Both the position numbers and the translations under genes were made by a program. Shown here piece after piece: positions 5,623 to 12,940 of a stretch of 12,940 nt of DNA. The notes under the pieces are model-generated. The model made no database searches and was not told the origin of the DNA. It saw nothing but the letters and a program-made list of their open reading frames with translations. Position 1 is the stretch's first letter. Every line of letters begins with the position of its first letter. This DNA is from Bacillota bacterium (GTDB lineage Bacteria; Bacillota; Clostridia; Christensenellales; UMGS416): positions 1 to 12,940 of the forward strand of contig JAEYRA010000050.1 in NCBI GenBank assembly GCA_023409755.1. The letters run 5' to 3'.

Positions 5623-6585
5623 CTAAACCGGGAACAGGAGGCGCGCCACATAGATGACGAACACCAGCGTGATGGAGCAGAAGATGGTGGCCGTCATGAC
5701 GGCCTGACAGGCGAAATCCGGTTCGTTGTTGCGGTCCACCGCGATGAGCGCGGTGTTGACCGCCGTGGGCAGCGAGGAGGAGATCATCAGCGTTTGCGCG
5801 GGGATGCCCTTCAAGCCCAACAGCAGAATGAGCAAATAGGCAAACACGGCCCCGCCGACCAGGCGCAGGAAGTTGGACAGATACACGTCCTTGTTTTTAA
5901 AGGAGAATTTCGTGCGGGAAAGCTGCACGCCCAGCGTGAGCAACGCAAAGGCGACGAGGCCGTCCTTCAGGTAGCCGAACGCGGGCCACAGGGGGAAGTC
6001 CTCCAGGCGAAAGGGCAGCGGCTTCAGCAGGAAGGCCAGCGGCACCGCGTAGATCGTGGGCATCTTCAGGATGCTGAGGAGCGACGTCTTCCAATCCATA
6101 CTGCCCTTGGTGGCGTTGAAGAACCCGACGGTGTTGGTGGAGATGTTCTGCACGACGAGGATGATGACCTGCGTCATCAGCGCCACGGTGAGGTAGGGCG
6201 TCTGCCCGTCCACCACAAACGGCGCGCTGCTGAACACCAGCGTGATGAGCGGAATGCCGATGTTGCCCGAGTTGTAGAACATGATCGAGTTGACGAAGGC
6301 GTTCTTCAGCGACGGGCTGTAGCCGCGGAGGCGGGCGATGAGGTTCGACGCCAGATGGTTGAGCGCCGCCAGCATCAGCGCGAACAGCAGGATCTTCCAC
6401 ACGTCGCCCAGCATGTCCGTGGTGTAGATTTGCATGAAGATGAAGAACGGCACATAAATATAGAAGTTGAACTTCGTCAGCGTGTTGACGTCGATGGCAA
6501 ACTTCTTACCCAGCAGAAACCCCAGCAGGATGATGAAAATGATGGGCACGATGTTGTACCGCAGGATGTAGAGAAAAATATCCAT
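5623..6585 (-). CDS. AEC-family (auxin efflux carrier-like) transporter
   Basis: This 320-residue integral membrane protein belongs to the AEC (Mem_trans) family, whose bacterial members carry small organic acids such as malate or malonate, or other anions. About ten hydrophobic segments are split in two halves by a less hydrophobic stretch (~160-180). The family-typical NSIMFYNSGNIGIPL motif follows the third segment, and a mirrored SSLPTAVNTALIAV lies in the second half. The start is the ATG at 6585, preceded by TTGAGGG at good spacing; an in-frame TTG at 6597 overlaps that site and is rejected. A near-consensus promoter lies at 6630-6658 and a strong terminator at 5473-5510, so it is monocistronic. 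Substrate cannot be inferred; no ligand-synthesis genes are nearby. Confidence 0.88.
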   Translation of the reverse strand: MDIFLYILRYNIVPIIFIILLGFLLGKKFAIDVNTLTKFNFYIYVPFFIFMQIYTTDMLGDVWKILLFALMLAALNHLASNLIARLRGYSPSLKNAFVNSIMFYNSGNIGIPLITLVFSSAPFVVDGQTPYLTVALMTQVIILVVQNISTNTVGFFNATKGSMDWKTSLLSILKMPTIYAVPLAFLLKPLPFRLEDFPLWPAFGYLKDGLVAFALLTLGVQLSRTKFSFKNKDVYLSNFLRLVGGAVFAYLLILLLGLKGIPAQTLMISSSLPTAVNTALIAVDRNNEPDFACQAVMTATIFCSITLVFVIYVARLLFPV

Positions 6586-6629
6586 TCCAACCCTCAAGAC
6601 CGGTTTTGGCTCAGTGGCACATTGCCCTG

Positions 6630-6658
6630 ATTATGCTGGCTGAGGGGGCATGTGTCAA
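6630..6658 (-). promoter_or_regulatory. Promoter of the AEC transporter gene
   Basis: On the - strand TTGACA (6653-6658), 17 bases, then CATAAT (6630-6635). The transcription start would fall about 40 bases before the ATG at 6585. Confidence 0.75.
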
Positions 6659-6820
6659 GCGCGCAACTTCCCTGATATTACCGATAAACTGCCGGAACTT
6701 GCGTGGACGGGATAGACAGGGGGGAGTTGGGTGGAAAGACGACGGCGTCGTGCATGACGCTGGGCCTGGCGCAATTATTTGGTGCCGGGAGTACCTTTGG
6801 GTGATGTTCTTTTTGGACAC

Positions 6821-8380
6821 CTAGATGCAGTACCTATATGAAAACACAGGTCGTCCTGAAATCGTATCAGCTTCATATATTTCATACCCGTCTTCCATCA
6901 ACAGATCGTTGAGACTATTTAAAATACTAAAGCTAATATCTCTTGTTGCTTCATCATACCAGTCTCTTACTTCGGGATGAAACATTTCACAAAGGAAACG
7001 GAGATAAATGTCATCATCTCCGTTTGCCAGTCCTAACCTTTGATCCTCAAATATCCAACTCCAAGACCAGTCGTTGTTATTAACAGTATGTTGATAAATT
7101 TCGCTCTCGAAGTCCTTAAACCTTGAGTCTACCGATGGCATAGTATCAAGTTGGTATAGTCTTTTTAAGAAAACTATACTGCTCAATTCACCGCCGTACC
7201 AAAACTCTATGAATGACTCGTGTAATTTCTTAGTTATACTCATTCGAGTTACCTTTGTAATGTTCCTGCCAACCAAGCGACCTGTGCTGGGATATCCGCT
7301 TTCATTTTCTATAAATAGTAAATCCCATATTTCTTTACAGCTTTGGAATCGTTCGTCTGCATTTGATTTTAAACACCTTAACACAATATCAGCCTGTGCC
7401 GGTGTAACATTGCCAGAACTTAATAGAATCTGTCGTGCGTCAGTCGATGGATCTCGATTAGTAAGTATAAAGAACCATATTGCCCCAAAGGAATAGATAT
7501 CGCTCCTCACATCTCGTAAGGATGGGAGGGAAGTAAGATGCGGGTCTTGGTATAGACCGCCACACAATTCTTCTCCAGCTTTGGTAAGTTTAGTGTGTCC
7601 AGATGTTTCGATATACGCGCTAATACCAAAGTCAATTATCTTCACTGTGCCGTCTTTTTTGATCATTACATTGCTCGGCTTTAAGTCTCTGTGAATTACA
7701 CCGATTTCGTGGGCGTACTTTAGCCCTGCTAATATACCTTTTATAGGTTTCTTTGAACGTTCAAACGACACTCCCCCCATTTTTTCTGTGCAACTCTTGA
7801 GAGTTTGACCATCAACATATTCAAGGCGAATAAATGGTTTGCCGTTAGTCCTCCCGATGTCATAGACACTTACGATATTCTCGTGTCTCAAATGAAAAAG
7901 CATTTGTGCTTCACGAAAAAAACGCTTTTCACCCGCAAGTGCTTCGGCTTGTGAAACAAACACAGGCTCAAACACTTTAATTGCAAAGTCCATATTTAAT
8001 AACTTATGGTGATACTTATATACCATACCGAATCCACCGTTGCCTATCGGTTCCCCTACTTCATAGGAGTCTTCATTAAATGAAAATGAGTCATTACTTC
8101 TCATTAAGCCTTCTACATAGGTTATTGCTGGTGTTAACGCTGCCGTTATAAATTGACGGCGAAGATCATATCCTCCTTTTTCTTGCATAACCCTGCGAAA
8201 ATTCTGCGCGGTAAAATGTTGTGTGATTTCGGCAGGGATGAGGTTGCTTAGTTCGGCAGTGGCCAAGATAAATGCCCTGTCTTGATTGTATTCTTCCTCG
8301 GGGTAGCTACCATTAGTTGCTATCCCAATCAACCCGGAGTAATATCTTCTGAGAGTCTGATTGACTTCGTTGATATTCAT
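6821..8380 (-). CDS. Ser/Thr protein kinase with an AbiJ-NTD3-like C-terminal domain; candidate defence protein
   Basis: A 519-residue soluble protein in three parts. Residues 1-95 form a helical domain ending DLRRQFITAALTPAITYVEG. Residues ~105-355 are a Hanks-type kinase with key residues intact: glycine loop GNGGFG (113-118), K135, E157, HRDLKPSN (H230, D232, K234, N237), DFG (250-252) and D294. The usual APE is replaced by a QDPH-like sequence. Residues ~380-519 contain EIYQH, NNNDWSW, LRFLCEMFHPEVR and LLMEDGYEIYE, resembling the AbiJ N-terminal domain 3 of abortive-infection proteins (from memory). No transmembrane or PASTA segments, unlike housekeeping PknB/PrkC. GAGAGG precedes the ATG. 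The gene is AT-rich compared with neighbours and stands alone, consistent with horizontal gain. A phage-defence role is inferred. Confidence 0.85.
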   Translation of the reverse strand: MNINEVNQTLRRYYSGLIGIATNGSYPEEEYNQDRAFILATAELSNLIPAEITQHFTAQNFRRVMQEKGGYDLRRQFITAALTPAITYVEGLMRSNDSFSFNEDSYEVGEPIGNGGFGMVYKYHHKLLNMDFAIKVFEPVFVSQAEALAGEKRFFREAQMLFHLRHENIVSVYDIGRTNGKPFIRLEYVDGQTLKSCTEKMGGVSFERSKKPIKGILAGLKYAHEIGVIHRDLKPSNVMIKKDGTVKIIDFGISAYIETSGHTKLTKAGEELCGGLYQDPHLTSLPSLRDVRSDIYSFGAIWFFILTNRDPSTDARQILLSSGNVTPAQADIVLRCLKSNADERFQSCKEIWDLLFIENESGYPSTGRLVGRNITKVTRMSITKKLHESFIEFWYGGELSSIVFLKRLYQLDTMPSVDSRFKDFESEIYQHTVNNNDWSWSWIFEDQRLGLANGDDDIYLRFLCEMFHPEVRDWYDEATRDISFSILNSLNDLLMEDGYEIYEADTISGRPVFSYRYCI

Positions 8381-8434
8381 AGATCACCTCTCGCGATGGA
8401 GAAAGAACACGCGCCTAGAAATTATTTAGGATTC

Positions 8435-8462
8435 ATTATGGTCCGTTCGCTCAATATCACAA
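8435..8462 (-). promoter_or_regulatory. Candidate promoter of the kinase gene
   Basis: On the - strand TTGTGA (8457-8462), 16 bases, then CATAAT (8435-8440), about 55 bases before the ATG. The -10 is good, the -35 moderate. Confidence 0.45.
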
Positions 8463-8869
8463 TATGGTTACTCTGGCCCTTCCTATAAGTAGGAGAAAAA
8501 AGTTAATGTCCTTGCTCGTGAAATGAAAGCCCTAATATTGGAACTTTTCGCCAACAAGTTCTACCATGAAATCCAACTGTGTATTATAGACATTATATCC
8601 CATAAATAATGCTAAATCAAGTAACACAACCACTCATCGAATATGAGCTACCATACCCCACCTCATATCTGTGCTTCCTCGCCATGCGCCTCCATCCGCA
8701 CGAAACAGCACATCATCTGCGCGCCCCACACGCACGCCCCCGCCCACGGTGTAATACAACTATGCGGGAGGAAGGCAACCACATCCATTTCACCCCTGCA
8801 CCGACACCCCTGCCCCGCGTGATTTCCCCCCTTTCTGGCTGCCTTTGAAGCCCCATACCGTTTGGCATA

Positions 8870-8898
8870 TTGCACCAAAAGAAGATCAATGCTACAAT
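8870..8898 (+). promoter_or_regulatory. Promoter of the PadR operon
   Basis: TTGCAC (8870-8875), 17 bases, then TACAAT (8893-8898), about 20 bases before the ATG at 8918. A TTTGG-N9-CCAAA inverted repeat (8861-8879) overlaps the -35 box and could be an operator; GTCTG-GTAT-CAGAC (8920-8933) lies in the first codons of the gene and is a second candidate. Confidence 0.65.
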
Positions 8899-8917
8899 CG
8901 CTGCGAGGTGATGGACC

Positions 8918-9313
8918 ATGTCTGGTATCAGACCAACGCTGATAATGAAACAGGCAAAGTGCTCCTGCAAGGGGGACAACCTGGACAAGCTCATTCAGCC
9001 CATCCTGTTGACACTCCTGTCAAAACAGGAGCTACATGGCTATCGGATCATCCAGGAGATGGAGAACAAGAATTACTTCCCGGGCGAAAAGATCGACAAC
9101 ACCGGGGTTTATCGGACGCTCAAGGGAATGGAAGAGAGAGTGTTGGTGCGTTCTCGCTGGGATCTGGAAGGGTCCGGCCCTGCAAAAAAGATCTATTGCA
9201 TTACGGAGGAAGGCCGGATTTGCTTGCGCAATTGGGTCGGTACGCTCCGGACCTACATGGACACCATCGGCCGGATCATCGAGGAAGCCCAAACCGTCCT
9301 GGGGCAACAGTGA
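8918..9313 (+). CDS. PadR-family transcriptional regulator
   Basis: This 131-residue winged-helix regulator is compact, like PadR subfamily 2. Diagnostic parts are QPILLTLLSKQELHGYRII (~27-45), GVYRTLKGMEERVLV (~63-77), the wing with KKIYCITEEGR (~90-100) and a C-terminal dimerisation helix (~105-128). An N-terminal extension carries CSC (Cys15, Cys17), and Cys94 and Cys102 lie in the wing, so thiol or metal sensing is possible but unproven. The ATG at 8918 follows GAGGTG at 7 bases; the in-frame ATG at 8945 has no ribosome binding site. It heads an operon with the porin gene 24 bases downstream and the GTPase gene, and probably controls its own promoter, as PadR proteins commonly do. Confidence 0.85.
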   Translation: MSGIRPTLIMKQAKCSCKGDNLDKLIQPILLTLLSKQELHGYRIIQEMENKNYFPGEKIDNTGVYRTLKGMEERVLVRSRWDLEGSGPAKKIYCITEEGRICLRNWVGTLRTYMDTIGRIIEEAQTVLGQQ

Positions 9314-9337
9314 AAACGTTGTGTGAGGAAGAGAATC

Positions 9338-10177
9338 GTGAGATACAGACGAGAATTTGCCGGAGAGTTCCTTGGCACCTTCTTAATGGTGCTGTTCGGA
9401 TGCGGCTCGGTGGCGGTGTCCGTATTGTTCAATGCGCATCAAGGTCTTTTTCAAATCGCAATGGTCTGGGGAATTGGGGTCAGTCTGGCAATCTACGTGA
9501 CCAGACATTTGTCCTGTGCCCATTTGAATCCTGCTGTCACCCTCGCCATGGTCACAAGCGGCAGAATGACAAAAAGAAAGCTGCCGGTCTATCTCTTGGG
9601 ACAATTTGCCGGGGCCATTTTAGCCGGCCTGGTTGTTTTTTTGGTGTTTCATTCTGCTATCAGCGATTTTGAACGCTCGAACCAAATCATCAGGGGTTCC
9701 TTTGAATCCGTTCAAACAGCCAAGATGTTCGGGGAGTTCTACAATCAGCCGGGCAGCGATGTTGCCGTGTCCATGCCCCTCGCGATGGCGGCGGAAGCCT
9801 TCGGCACATTCCTGCTTGTCCTTTTGATTTTTTCATTGACCGAGGGCTGCAACCTGGGAAGGCCTCACGAACATTTGACGCCGATCTTCATCGGCCTTTC
9901 CGTCACCTCCATCATCAGTCTTCTTGCCCCATTGACACAGGCGGGCCTGAACCCGGCCAGAGACTTTGGGCCCCGGCTGGTGGCCTGGATGTTTGGCTGG
10001 GGGCAAGCCGTGTTTCCCGACAAGACCGGCGGTTTCTTTCTTGTCTATATGCTGGCACCAATCATCGGCGGACAAGCAGGCGGCCTGCTCTTTACGAAGG
10101 TGCTGGAACCACTGATGAAAACACCACGAGAAGTGTGCTGCTGTAAGGAAGAGGATGAGGGAGGAGAACAAGCATGA
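9338..10177 (+). CDS. Aquaglyceroporin (MIP family) with a Cys-rich C-terminal tail
   Basis: This is a membrane channel of the GlpF type that passes glycerol and similar small neutral solutes, including water or trivalent metalloid hydroxides in some members. Six membrane segments and both signature loops are present: HLNPAVT (N64) and GLNPARD (N205, R208). The Asp after the second NPAR is the mark of glycerol facilitators rather than strict water channels. The 279-residue form starts at the GTG at 9338, preceded by GAGGAAGAG; a GTG at 9323 lacks such a site. The tail ends with CCC (267-269) followed by a charged run, unusual for GlpF. No glycerol kinase gene is adjacent; instead it sits between PadR and a CobW-type GTPase, favouring a metalloid or metal role by inference. 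Its stop overlaps the next start (ATGA). Confidence 0.88.
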   Translation: MRYRREFAGEFLGTFLMVLFGCGSVAVSVLFNAHQGLFQIAMVWGIGVSLAIYVTRHLSCAHLNPAVTLAMVTSGRMTKRKLPVYLLGQFAGAILAGLVVFLVFHSAISDFERSNQIIRGSFESVQTAKMFGEFYNQPGSDVAVSMPLAMAAEAFGTFLLVLLIFSLTEGCNLGRPHEHLTPIFIGLSVTSIISLLAPLTQAGLNPARDFGPRLVAWMFGWGQAVFPDKTGGFFLVYMLAPIIGGQAGGLLFTKVLEPLMKTPREVCCCKEEDEGGEQA

Positions 10178-11259
10178 AAACACGGCTGATTCTGGTGGGA
10201 GGGTTCCTTGGCGCGGGGAAGACGACCCTGTTATGGGAAAGCGCGCGCAGAGTCACGGAAAAGGGGGCCAGGGTGGGCCTGATCACAAACGACCAGGCGG
10301 CTGAACTGGTGGACACCGCCTTTCTGGAGCAAGCAAACGGCCAGGTGGAAGAAGTGAGCGGGAGTTGTTTTTGCTGCAATTTCCATGGGTTTACGGCTTC
10401 TCTCATGAAATTATCCAAGAACGATGGGTGTGAACTCATCATTGCAGAGCCGGTTGGGAGCTGCACCGACCTTTCTTCCACGATCCTCCAGCCCCTGAAG
10501 GAGAATTTCAAGGAGGATCTGACGATTGCTCCTCTTTCCGTATTGGTCGATCCGGAGAGGCTCCTGGACATCCTCAACGGAGGAACCTCAGGGTTGCACC
10601 AAAGCGCTGCCTACATCCTCAGAAAGCAGCTGGAAGAGGCCGATATCATCTTAATCAGCAAGAGTGATTTGGTGAACCAGGAAACCATGGAGAACCTGAA
10701 ACAAAGAGCAGCCAGCGAATGGCCATTGTCCAAGGTGTATGCCATCAGCTCCCAAACCGGCGAGGGATTGACCAATTGGCTGGACGAGGTGCTGACACGG
10801 TGTGATGGGGGAACCCATCTCGCAGAAGTGGATTACGATACCTATGCCGAAGGAGAAGCGGTCCTTGGCTGGTACAACGCCAGCTACCGCCTTGGTGGAA
10901 ACGAGGATTGGAATGTGTATTTGAATGCGCTGATGCATTCCCTGTCCGATTGCTTTGAAAAGGAAGGCGCGGCCATCGGCCACCTCAAAATCATGCTTCA
11001 AAACTCCAGTTCCTTTGCGGTGGCGAACACGACGGGCACGGGGAAGGGACTGACGATTCGAGGCTCACTGCGCAGGAGCGAGGAAGCTAAAATGACCGTG
11101 AACGCCAGGGTGCAGATGCAGCCCGAGGTGCTGGAACGGCTCATCGAAACCATAATCCATGCGACCAGCAACGGCAAAGTTACGTACACGAAGGTGGCTT
11201 CCAAGTGCTTAAGCCCCGGACGGCCCAATCCAACCTATCGGTATGACCGTATTGTGTAG
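10174..11259 (+). CDS. COG0523 (CobW/P47K-type) GTPase, putative metallochaperone
   Basis: This is a cytosolic G3E-family GTPase of 361 residues. Motifs: GFLGAGKTTLL (10-20; Walker A K16), the switch region GLITNDQAAELVDT (35-48), the metal-binding CxCC in GSCFCCN (C65, C67, C68), IIAEPVGS (89-96) and the base-specifying SKSD (162-165). COG0523 proteins load or traffic metals such as Zn, Co or Ni; related forms occur beside corrinoid enzymes. The C-terminal ~150 residues lack a His-rich tail and do not look like the standard CobW C-domain to me. The ATG lies inside the porin stop (ATGA), implying coupled translation. Which metal it serves, or whether it acts in a metalloid stress response, is not shown. 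Confidence 0.87.
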   Translation: MKTRLILVGGFLGAGKTTLLWESARRVTEKGARVGLITNDQAAELVDTAFLEQANGQVEEVSGSCFCCNFHGFTASLMKLSKNDGCELIIAEPVGSCTDLSSTILQPLKENFKEDLTIAPLSVLVDPERLLDILNGGTSGLHQSAAYILRKQLEEADIILISKSDLVNQETMENLKQRAASEWPLSKVYAISSQTGEGLTNWLDEVLTRCDGGTHLAEVDYDTYAEGEAVLGWYNASYRLGGNEDWNVYLNALMHSLSDCFEKEGAAIGHLKIMLQNSSSFAVANTTGTGKGLTIRGSLRRSEEAKMTVNARVQMQPEVLERLIETIIHATSNGKVTYTKVASKCLSPGRPNPTYRYDRIV

Positions 11260-11402
11260 GGAAGGTGCTGGCCCGATCAGCTTATCGTTTGTTATGACAC
11301 CTGCCCCCCCAGTGGCGTAAACCCGCGGAGGCAACTGGCTGCCGGTGAACCAACCAAGTGCTGTGTAAAAGCGATTGACGGGCACCGAAAACAAGGCGTG
11401 AA

Positions 11403-12182
11403 TTACAAGTCTGTGGCTGGTGCAACTTTGGCTGATGGTTTTCTCTTAAGCAGAAAGAAGGCCAACAGCTGTGCGGCAACCATAGCAATGTACGCCCAAA
11501 GCATATCGTCGAGTGAAGTAATATTTACCAGCAGCCCAATACCAATGTTCACAGCGGAAAAACCCGCACACAACAATGCTGTTGCGTTGCATACTGCGTT
11601 TTTGTAAATCGCATAGGATACCATGGCGAGCGACACAGAAAGAGAAAGAATGATAACATAGTCTATTGTGCTCAAGAAAGAAGTTGCAAAATCCATGCCA
11701 CCTCTGGCCATGTTCCCCAAAAGCCGGAGGAGAAATTGCGCAAGGATTGTCGCCGTGGAAATTGCCAATAACTTGCAATAGACGTGTTTGCTTGAACCTA
11801 TGAGGATGATGGCAAATGCTGACATTGTAATGATTGAGTTCGCTACATGTGCTATGAAATCATGGAGCACAGAAAGCTTGTTTGACACGATCAATGCAAA
11901 ACTGATTTGAATTAGCAGTGCAACAACCGTAAAGAACCAAAAGGTCTTTTTGCTACGGATTGGCCGCATGTCTACATACCCACGCCCAATGGCATGCTTG
12001 ATGAACAAGATGGCGAGGGTTCCGAGTGCAGCAGCAAACAAAATCTCTATGGAATCTAGAGCAGTTTCTCCTATGCTTTTGCCCAAAAAACCTAATATCA
12101 GTTGTATAAGCGGGAAAGATTGAATATAGACCAATGCAACCAGCGCAAGAAGCGGTTTGTTTTTGATAACGGATTCTATCAT
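11403..12182 (-). CDS. Unknown polytopic membrane protein (259 aa)
   Basis: About eight hydrophobic segments (near residues 10-33, 44-62, 80-99, 107-129, 133-153, 169-192, 198-221, 226-246) with short loops and a basic C-terminal stretch (LLKRKPSAK). No catalytic or transport motif is recognised. The ATG at 12182 follows AAAGGG at a 5-base spacing; the longer frame to 12296 adds Pro/Arg-rich sequence without a ribosome binding site and is rejected. The gene is somewhat more AT-rich than its flanks. It converges with the GTPase gene over a 143-bp gap in which I see no clear terminator. A relation to the small paralogs upstream on the same strand (215 bp away) is possible but not shown. Confidence 0.7.
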   Translation of the reverse strand: MIESVIKNKPLLALVALVYIQSFPLIQLILGFLGKSIGETALDSIEILFAAALGTLAILFIKHAIGRGYVDMRPIRSKKTFWFFTVVALLIQISFALIVSNKLSVLHDFIAHVANSIITMSAFAIILIGSSKHVYCKLLAISTATILAQFLLRLLGNMARGGMDFATSFLSTIDYVIILSLSVSLAMVSYAIYKNAVCNATALLCAGFSAVNIGIGLLVNITSLDDMLWAYIAMVAAQLLAFFLLKRKPSAKVAPATDL

Positions 12183-12397
12183 TCGATCCCTTTCATAGGT
12201 ACGGTTTGCCAGGCGAGCGGCTGGGGCGAACGACCTACCGCGCAGGCCGGGCATGGGTGCGCGGGCCATCACCGGCCACGGGGTCTGCGGGGTCATTGGC
12301 TTTTTTGCGGGTGGTGGCTCGCTGTCTCTGGGTTCTGTCCAGCAGTAAGGCCCACTTCACAGTGGCTGACCCACCGATCGTTCGGAGGAGAACCACT

Positions 12398-12739
12398 TTA
12401 TGCATCGATCCGGTGCCCCGATACGATGAGGAACCCTTCCCAAAGGTTCCCATCTGACCGTGGCCGTTCCACCTCCTCCTGCGTCCATATTCCCCCATCG
12501 TATTTGTTGCCTGCATTCATGTTCAAATCCAGGCCATTCGTCAAATCGGTGATGATGCTCCGATGATGTCTCCCCGTCAACGTAAGACCCAGAACAACAA
12601 GGCCGCGTTTCACAAATGGCTCACAGGAGCACAGCACATATTCCCCGTTTCCTTGGGCATAGCTTTCTACATACAGGAGATTCGGGCCGCTGGGGCCCTC
12701 AAAATCAAAAGGTTCTGCCACAAGAAGTTTCAGTCTCAT
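12398..12739 (-). CDS. Small unknown protein, first of two tandem paralogs (113 aa)
   Basis: A soluble protein starting MRLKLLVAEPFDFEG; no signal or membrane segment. The C-terminal half holds NAGNKYDGGIWTQEEVER and LWEGFLIVSG, which recur in the frame just upstream (NAGFKLDGGLWTQEDVER, FWGGFLIGSA), so the protein is real and duplicated. The start at 12739 follows GGGAGG (4-base gap). I do not know the family. Tandem small acidic-to-neutral paralogs of this size are common among immunity proteins of toxin systems, but no toxin gene is visible in the window, so that is only a possibility. Confidence 0.7.
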   Translation of the reverse strand: MRLKLLVAEPFDFEGPSGPNLLYVESYAQGNGEYVLCSCEPFVKRGLVVLGLTLTGRHHRSIITDLTNGLDLNMNAGNKYDGGIWTQEEVERPRSDGNLWEGFLIVSGHRIDA

Positions 12740-12766
12740 GCGACCTCCCATGCAATGCCAAAACAA

Positions 12767-12940
12767 TCAGCATTCGTCCATTTTCTTCGCTGACCCGATG
12801 AGGAACCCTCCCCAGAAACTTTTGTCTGCTCGTTCCACATCCTCTTGGGTCCAGAGTCCGCCGTCAAGCTTAAAACCTGCATTCACTGGGACTGTCAGCC
12901 TTCCCAATACTTCGCGGATGACATTCCGATTTTTGTGGCG
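12767..12940 (-). CDS. Partial second paralog of the small unknown protein (57 C-terminal residues)
   Basis: The frame is open to the window edge and ends ...GFLIGSAKKMDEC at the stop 12767-12769. It aligns throughout with the C-terminal half of the 12398-12739 product (NAGFKLDGGLWTQEDVER against NAGNKYDGGIWTQEEVER), marking a tandem duplication. The gap between the two genes is 27 bases and carries the ribosome binding site of the downstream gene, so they are probably cotranscribed. The start lies outside the window. Confidence 0.7.
   Translation of the reverse strand, partial: RHKNRNVIREVLGRLTVPVNAGFKLDGGLWTQEDVERADKSFWGGFLIGSAKKMDEC

Larger units (their letters stand above)
8381..8917. 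other. Divergent intergenic region between kinase and PadR operon
   Basis: No convincing gene is seen. The kinase-side half (to about 8650) is AT-rich like the kinase gene, while 8660-8840 turns abruptly C-rich on the + strand (runs such as CCCCCGCCC), so the composition border of the inserted segment lies near 8650. Promoters lie at each end. Short frames such as 8663-8878 (-) have no ribosome binding site. No direct repeats or integrase remnants were found at the border. Confidence 0.5.

Noticed and set aside
5794..6630. 278-residue + strand reading frame
   Set aside because: Antisense to the AEC transporter; highly charged low-complexity shadow with no ribosome binding site.
6740..6760. 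Small hairpin (ACGAC-GGC-GTCGT) downstream of the kinase gene as its terminator
   Set aside because: Only five base pairs and no T run on either strand; no terminator could be supported there.
8845..9672. 275-residue + strand reading frame
   Set aside because: Overlaps the PadR and aquaglyceroporin genes in another frame; both of those have clear family motifs and ribosome binding sites.
12183..12296. N-terminal extension of the 259-residue membrane protein
   Set aside because: Pro/Arg-rich sequence without a ribosome binding site; the ATG at 12182 follows AAAGGG.
12102..12566. 154-residue + strand reading frame
   Set aside because: It crosses the starts and ends of - strand genes, has a noise-like composition and no ribosome binding site.

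Overview
The window looks like chromosomal or accessory DNA from a GC-rich Firmicute of the clostridial type. The grounds are strong AGGAGG-type ribosome binding sites, TTGACA/TATAAT-type promoters, and Gram-positive-style gene families: an ArsR repressor, an ArsP-like permease, an AEC transporter, a PadR regulator and a COG0523 GTPase. I cannot name the genus. Most genes are GC-rich. The kinase gene at 6821-8380 is visibly AT-rich, and the membrane-protein gene at 11403-12182 is moderately so, which suggests mixed ancestry.

Layout. Bases 1-827 have no convincing protein gene. They hold two near-identical 137-bp tandem units full of short hairpins with purine triloops, then a third, diverged hairpin domain, a pseudoknot-like domain and a terminator-like hairpin near 677-702. 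I read this as a candidate large structured RNA read on the + strand. A tiny basic-protein gene (828-926, -) follows, then a membrane diguanylate cyclase (1245-2285, -) and a membrane protein with a possible PH-like middle domain (2568-3497, -). Divergent from the latter is an arsenic-type cluster on the + strand: arsR (3740-4045), an ArsP-like permease with a cysteine-rich loop (4106-5206) and a 50-residue cysteine-rich protein (5298-5450). Two identical 16-bp palindromes and one degenerate copy mark the likely ArsR operators. A convergent AEC-family transporter (5623-6585, -) follows.

Next comes an isolated AT-rich gene on the - strand (6821-8380). It encodes an apparently active Ser/Thr protein kinase with extra N- and C-terminal domains; the C-terminal part resembles the AbiJ N-terminal domain 3 of abortive-infection proteins, so a single-gene phage-defence role is plausible. 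A tight + strand operon follows: PadR regulator (8918-9313), aquaglyceroporin with a Cys-Cys-Cys tail (9338-10177) and a COG0523/CobW-type GTPase (10174-11259; ATGA overlap with the porin gene). The right end carries an unknown membrane protein (11403-12182, -) and two tandem paralogous small proteins (12398-12739 and 12767-12940, -; the second is cut by the window edge).

How the parts may work together. The arsR-permease-Cys-protein cluster looks like a self-regulated metalloid or thiophilic-metal efflux and sequestration unit. The PadR-porin-GTPase operon also has cysteine-rich features in all three proteins and could be a second metalloid or metal response unit, since aquaglyceroporins pass trivalent metalloids. 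The kinase gene and the tandem paralogs look like independent accessory cargo.
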